Shown: positions 63,075 through 64,000 of the stretch, one piece after another
How positions within the stretch are numbered: position 1 is the stretch's first letter
Layout of the letters: the number at the start of each line of letters is the position of its first letter
NCBI GenBank assembly: GCA_037013495.1
Contig: CM072810.1
Span: forward strand, 76,182,449 to 76,246,448
DNA: 64,000 nucleotides
DNA from: Hippophae tibetana
Taxonomy: Eukaryota; Streptophyta; Magnoliopsida; Rosales; Elaeagnaceae
Direction: 5' to 3'
Program-made: the position numbers and the translations under genes
The notes under the pieces: generated by a model
What the model was told of the DNA's origin: nothing
Databases searched by the model: none
Seen by the model: the letters and a program-made list of their open reading frames with translations, nothing else

Positions 63075-63960
63075 ACGAATATTGTGGTGCCGACGAAAAG
63101 TGTGTTTAAAAATATTATAAATATTTTAAATATGTAACAATTATTCTCATGACAATACAAATATACTGATTACGTTTCACAATTAATTTTTTGGAATATA
63201 AAATTGAAAGATTAATTTTCGAAGCCATTTATGTATAGCGATTTTCTTTTTTAGTGAATTGTTAAATTTAATGTATTATTTTTCATTATTATTTTTATGC
63301 TTTTTTTCTTCATGGATGGATTATGCATATTAGACAACTAAATAGCCATATTAGGGTTGCATTACGTTTAGGGTTTTGTTCGGTATAATAGAAACCAGTA
63401 GCATTATGATGGAGGAAGATTTGATAACTTTAGTGAAATTACTTTTTTGAAATATTGTTGCTTTTCTTTATGGGGTTCTTGATTGAATGCTGCAATTCGA
63501 CATATCAAAAGGAGTGATCATATTTTTTGGCATCACAAGGTTGGGGTATTATGGACTTGTTGATGTTGTTTTCGTCTGTGTATTTCGTTTCGTATTTATT
63601 TTTGAAACCATAGTCTCTTCTTCTTGATCTTTATTTCTATGTTCAATCAATCTTTGTTCTTCATAAAAAAAGAGTAGGAAAAAGATGATGGGTTATACTC
63701 TTCACACTATTAAAAAAAGAAAATTTGAGAAATAAGAGTTCCAACTTTAAACGGCCATAACATTTGACTTGCATACCGAAATTACTATTATAATATATCA
63801 AGTAAGAGCTTGTAACAATTCCTATAATCTCAGCTACGTGGCAGAAGAACCTCATTTTTTGAACAAAAATTCTCCTTTTACATCACCTACCGAGGTCTTA
63901 ATGTTTTTGTTGCATATAGACGATTTTGTTTTGCTTTGGATTTTTTTCAATGCAACTATA
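63075..63960 (+). repeat. Satellite unit 73, 13-bp insertion
   Basis: ATTGTGGTGCCG, AATATTATAAATATTTT, GCATATTAGACAAC, ATTAGGGTTGC, TTGTTCGGTATAATAG, GACTTGCATACC. Confidence 0.95.
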
Positions 63961-64000
63961 ACGAATATTGAGGTGCCGACGAAAAGTGTGTTTAAAAATA
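63961..64000 (+). repeat. Satellite unit 74, cut by window end
   Basis: Only the first 40 bp are visible (GACGAAAAG, GTTTAAAAATA). The array therefore continues past the window. Confidence 0.95.

Larger units (their letters stand above)
1..64000 (+). repeat. Satellite DNA array, ~874-bp unit, 73 complete copies plus a 40-bp partial
   Basis: Every stretch of the window is a copy of the same unit in the same orientation, and both ends of the window lie inside the array. The phase used here starts at ACGAATATTGAGGTGCC, at 1, 875, 1749, 2623 and so on to 63961. Mean spacing is 876 bp (range 796-891). Marker sites by offset within a unit, used in the entries below: 18-24 (GACAAAAAG, GACGAAAAG, GATGAAAAG or GATCGACGAAAAG); 105-130 (TTTAGTTTTTGG, TTTATTTTTTGG, CTTATTTTTTGG; then AACATAAATTTG, ATCATAAAATTG or AATATAAAATTG); 195-215 (with or without CATTATTATTTTT); 240 (CGTTACAC, CATTACAC, CATTGCAC); 350 (AATTAATTTTT, AATTACTTTTT, AATTTGTTTTT); 395 (GAATTCTCC, GAATGCTCC, GAACGCTCC); 444 (CATCAATCGG, CATCACACGG, CATCACAAGG, CAGAACAAGG); 660 (AACTTTAAACGGCC, AACAATAAACGGCT, AACCTTAAACGGCC); 715 (AAGTTAGAGC, AAATCGGAAC, AAGTCGGAAC). 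TGATCA occurs at about offset 430 in most units. Confidence 0.98.
46444..64000 (+). repeat. Right domain: 885-890 bp unit family with the 13-bp insertion
   Basis: Units 54-57 and 61-73 carry the extra CATTATTATTTTT near offset 205, which explains most of the 11-13 bp length gain over the left domain. From about 53.7 to 61.6 kb most copies also have CATTGCAC (CTTTGCAC twice) at offset 241. Units 58-60 lack the 13-bp insertion. Confidence 0.8.

Noticed and set aside
1-64000. CRISPR-like or direct-repeat/spacer array
   Set aside because: The repeat is the whole ~874-bp unit with no unique spacers between copies.
1-64000. LTR element, other transposon or nested insertion
   Set aside because: No terminal repeats, target-site duplications, primer site, poly-A tail or transposase/reverse-transcriptase-like reading frame. 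Every segment aligns to the unit, leaving no room for an inserted element.
1-64000. rDNA spacer origin of the unit
   Set aside because: No rRNA gene segment occurs in 64 kb, and the unit shows no GC-rich subrepeats or promoter-like elements typical of such spacers.

Overview
The whole window is one uninterrupted tandem array of an AT-rich satellite DNA (about 27% G+C in two lines of unit 1 counted by hand). The basic unit is about 874 bp. Taking the phase from the recurring ACGAATATTGAGGTGCC, there are 73 complete head-to-tail units plus the first 40 bp of a 74th, all in the same orientation. The array runs off both ends of the window. I found no protein-coding gene, RNA gene, transposon, LTR element, CRISPR array or unique flanking DNA. 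This points to a eukaryotic heterochromatic block, either centromeric/pericentromeric or a subtelomeric/interstitial knob. A short motif near unit offset 670 (GCCATAACTTTTGACTCG) resembles motifs I associate with plant satellites, so a plant is my weak preference. The sequence does not settle the species.

Layout. Units 1-14 (1 to about 12.2 kb) form a young domain: unit lengths are almost all 873-874 bp, GCACGTTACAC is at offset 240, and units alternate as a 1,748-bp dimer from 1.75 to 8.7 kb. Units 15-22 (12.2-19.2 kb) are more diverged from each other, with GCACATTAC, GGATCATAAAATTG and GATGAAAAG variants. Units 23-53 (19.2-46.4 kb) are a mosaic of sub-families. They carry several independent local higher-order repeats, including a 1,753-bp dimer at 22.5-27.2 kb, a 3-unit block with 2,621-bp offset at 27.8-31.1 kb, and single-unit duplications at 31.4-33.1, 37.6-40.3 and 40.9-42.7 kb. 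Two small insertions appear sporadically there: 4 bp (GCCGATCGACG) and 13 bp (an extra CATTATTATTTTT). Units 54-73 (46.4 kb to the end) are the longer 885-890 bp family, nearly all with the 13-bp insertion. This family includes an interleaved dimer from 53 to 62 kb, three units with internal deletions of 34, 88 and about 36 bp, and a 1.5-kb island (about 50.1-51.5 kb) that looks copied from the left-hand family.

Function. Nothing in the array looks like genes working together. What can be read is turnover: amplification of one- to three-unit blocks, conversion-like patches between units 5-40 kb apart, and deletions between short direct repeats. Reading frames of 60-90 codons recur on both strands because the unit recurs. 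They overlap each other, are interrupted by indels that are not multiples of three, match no family I recognise, and are not called as genes.
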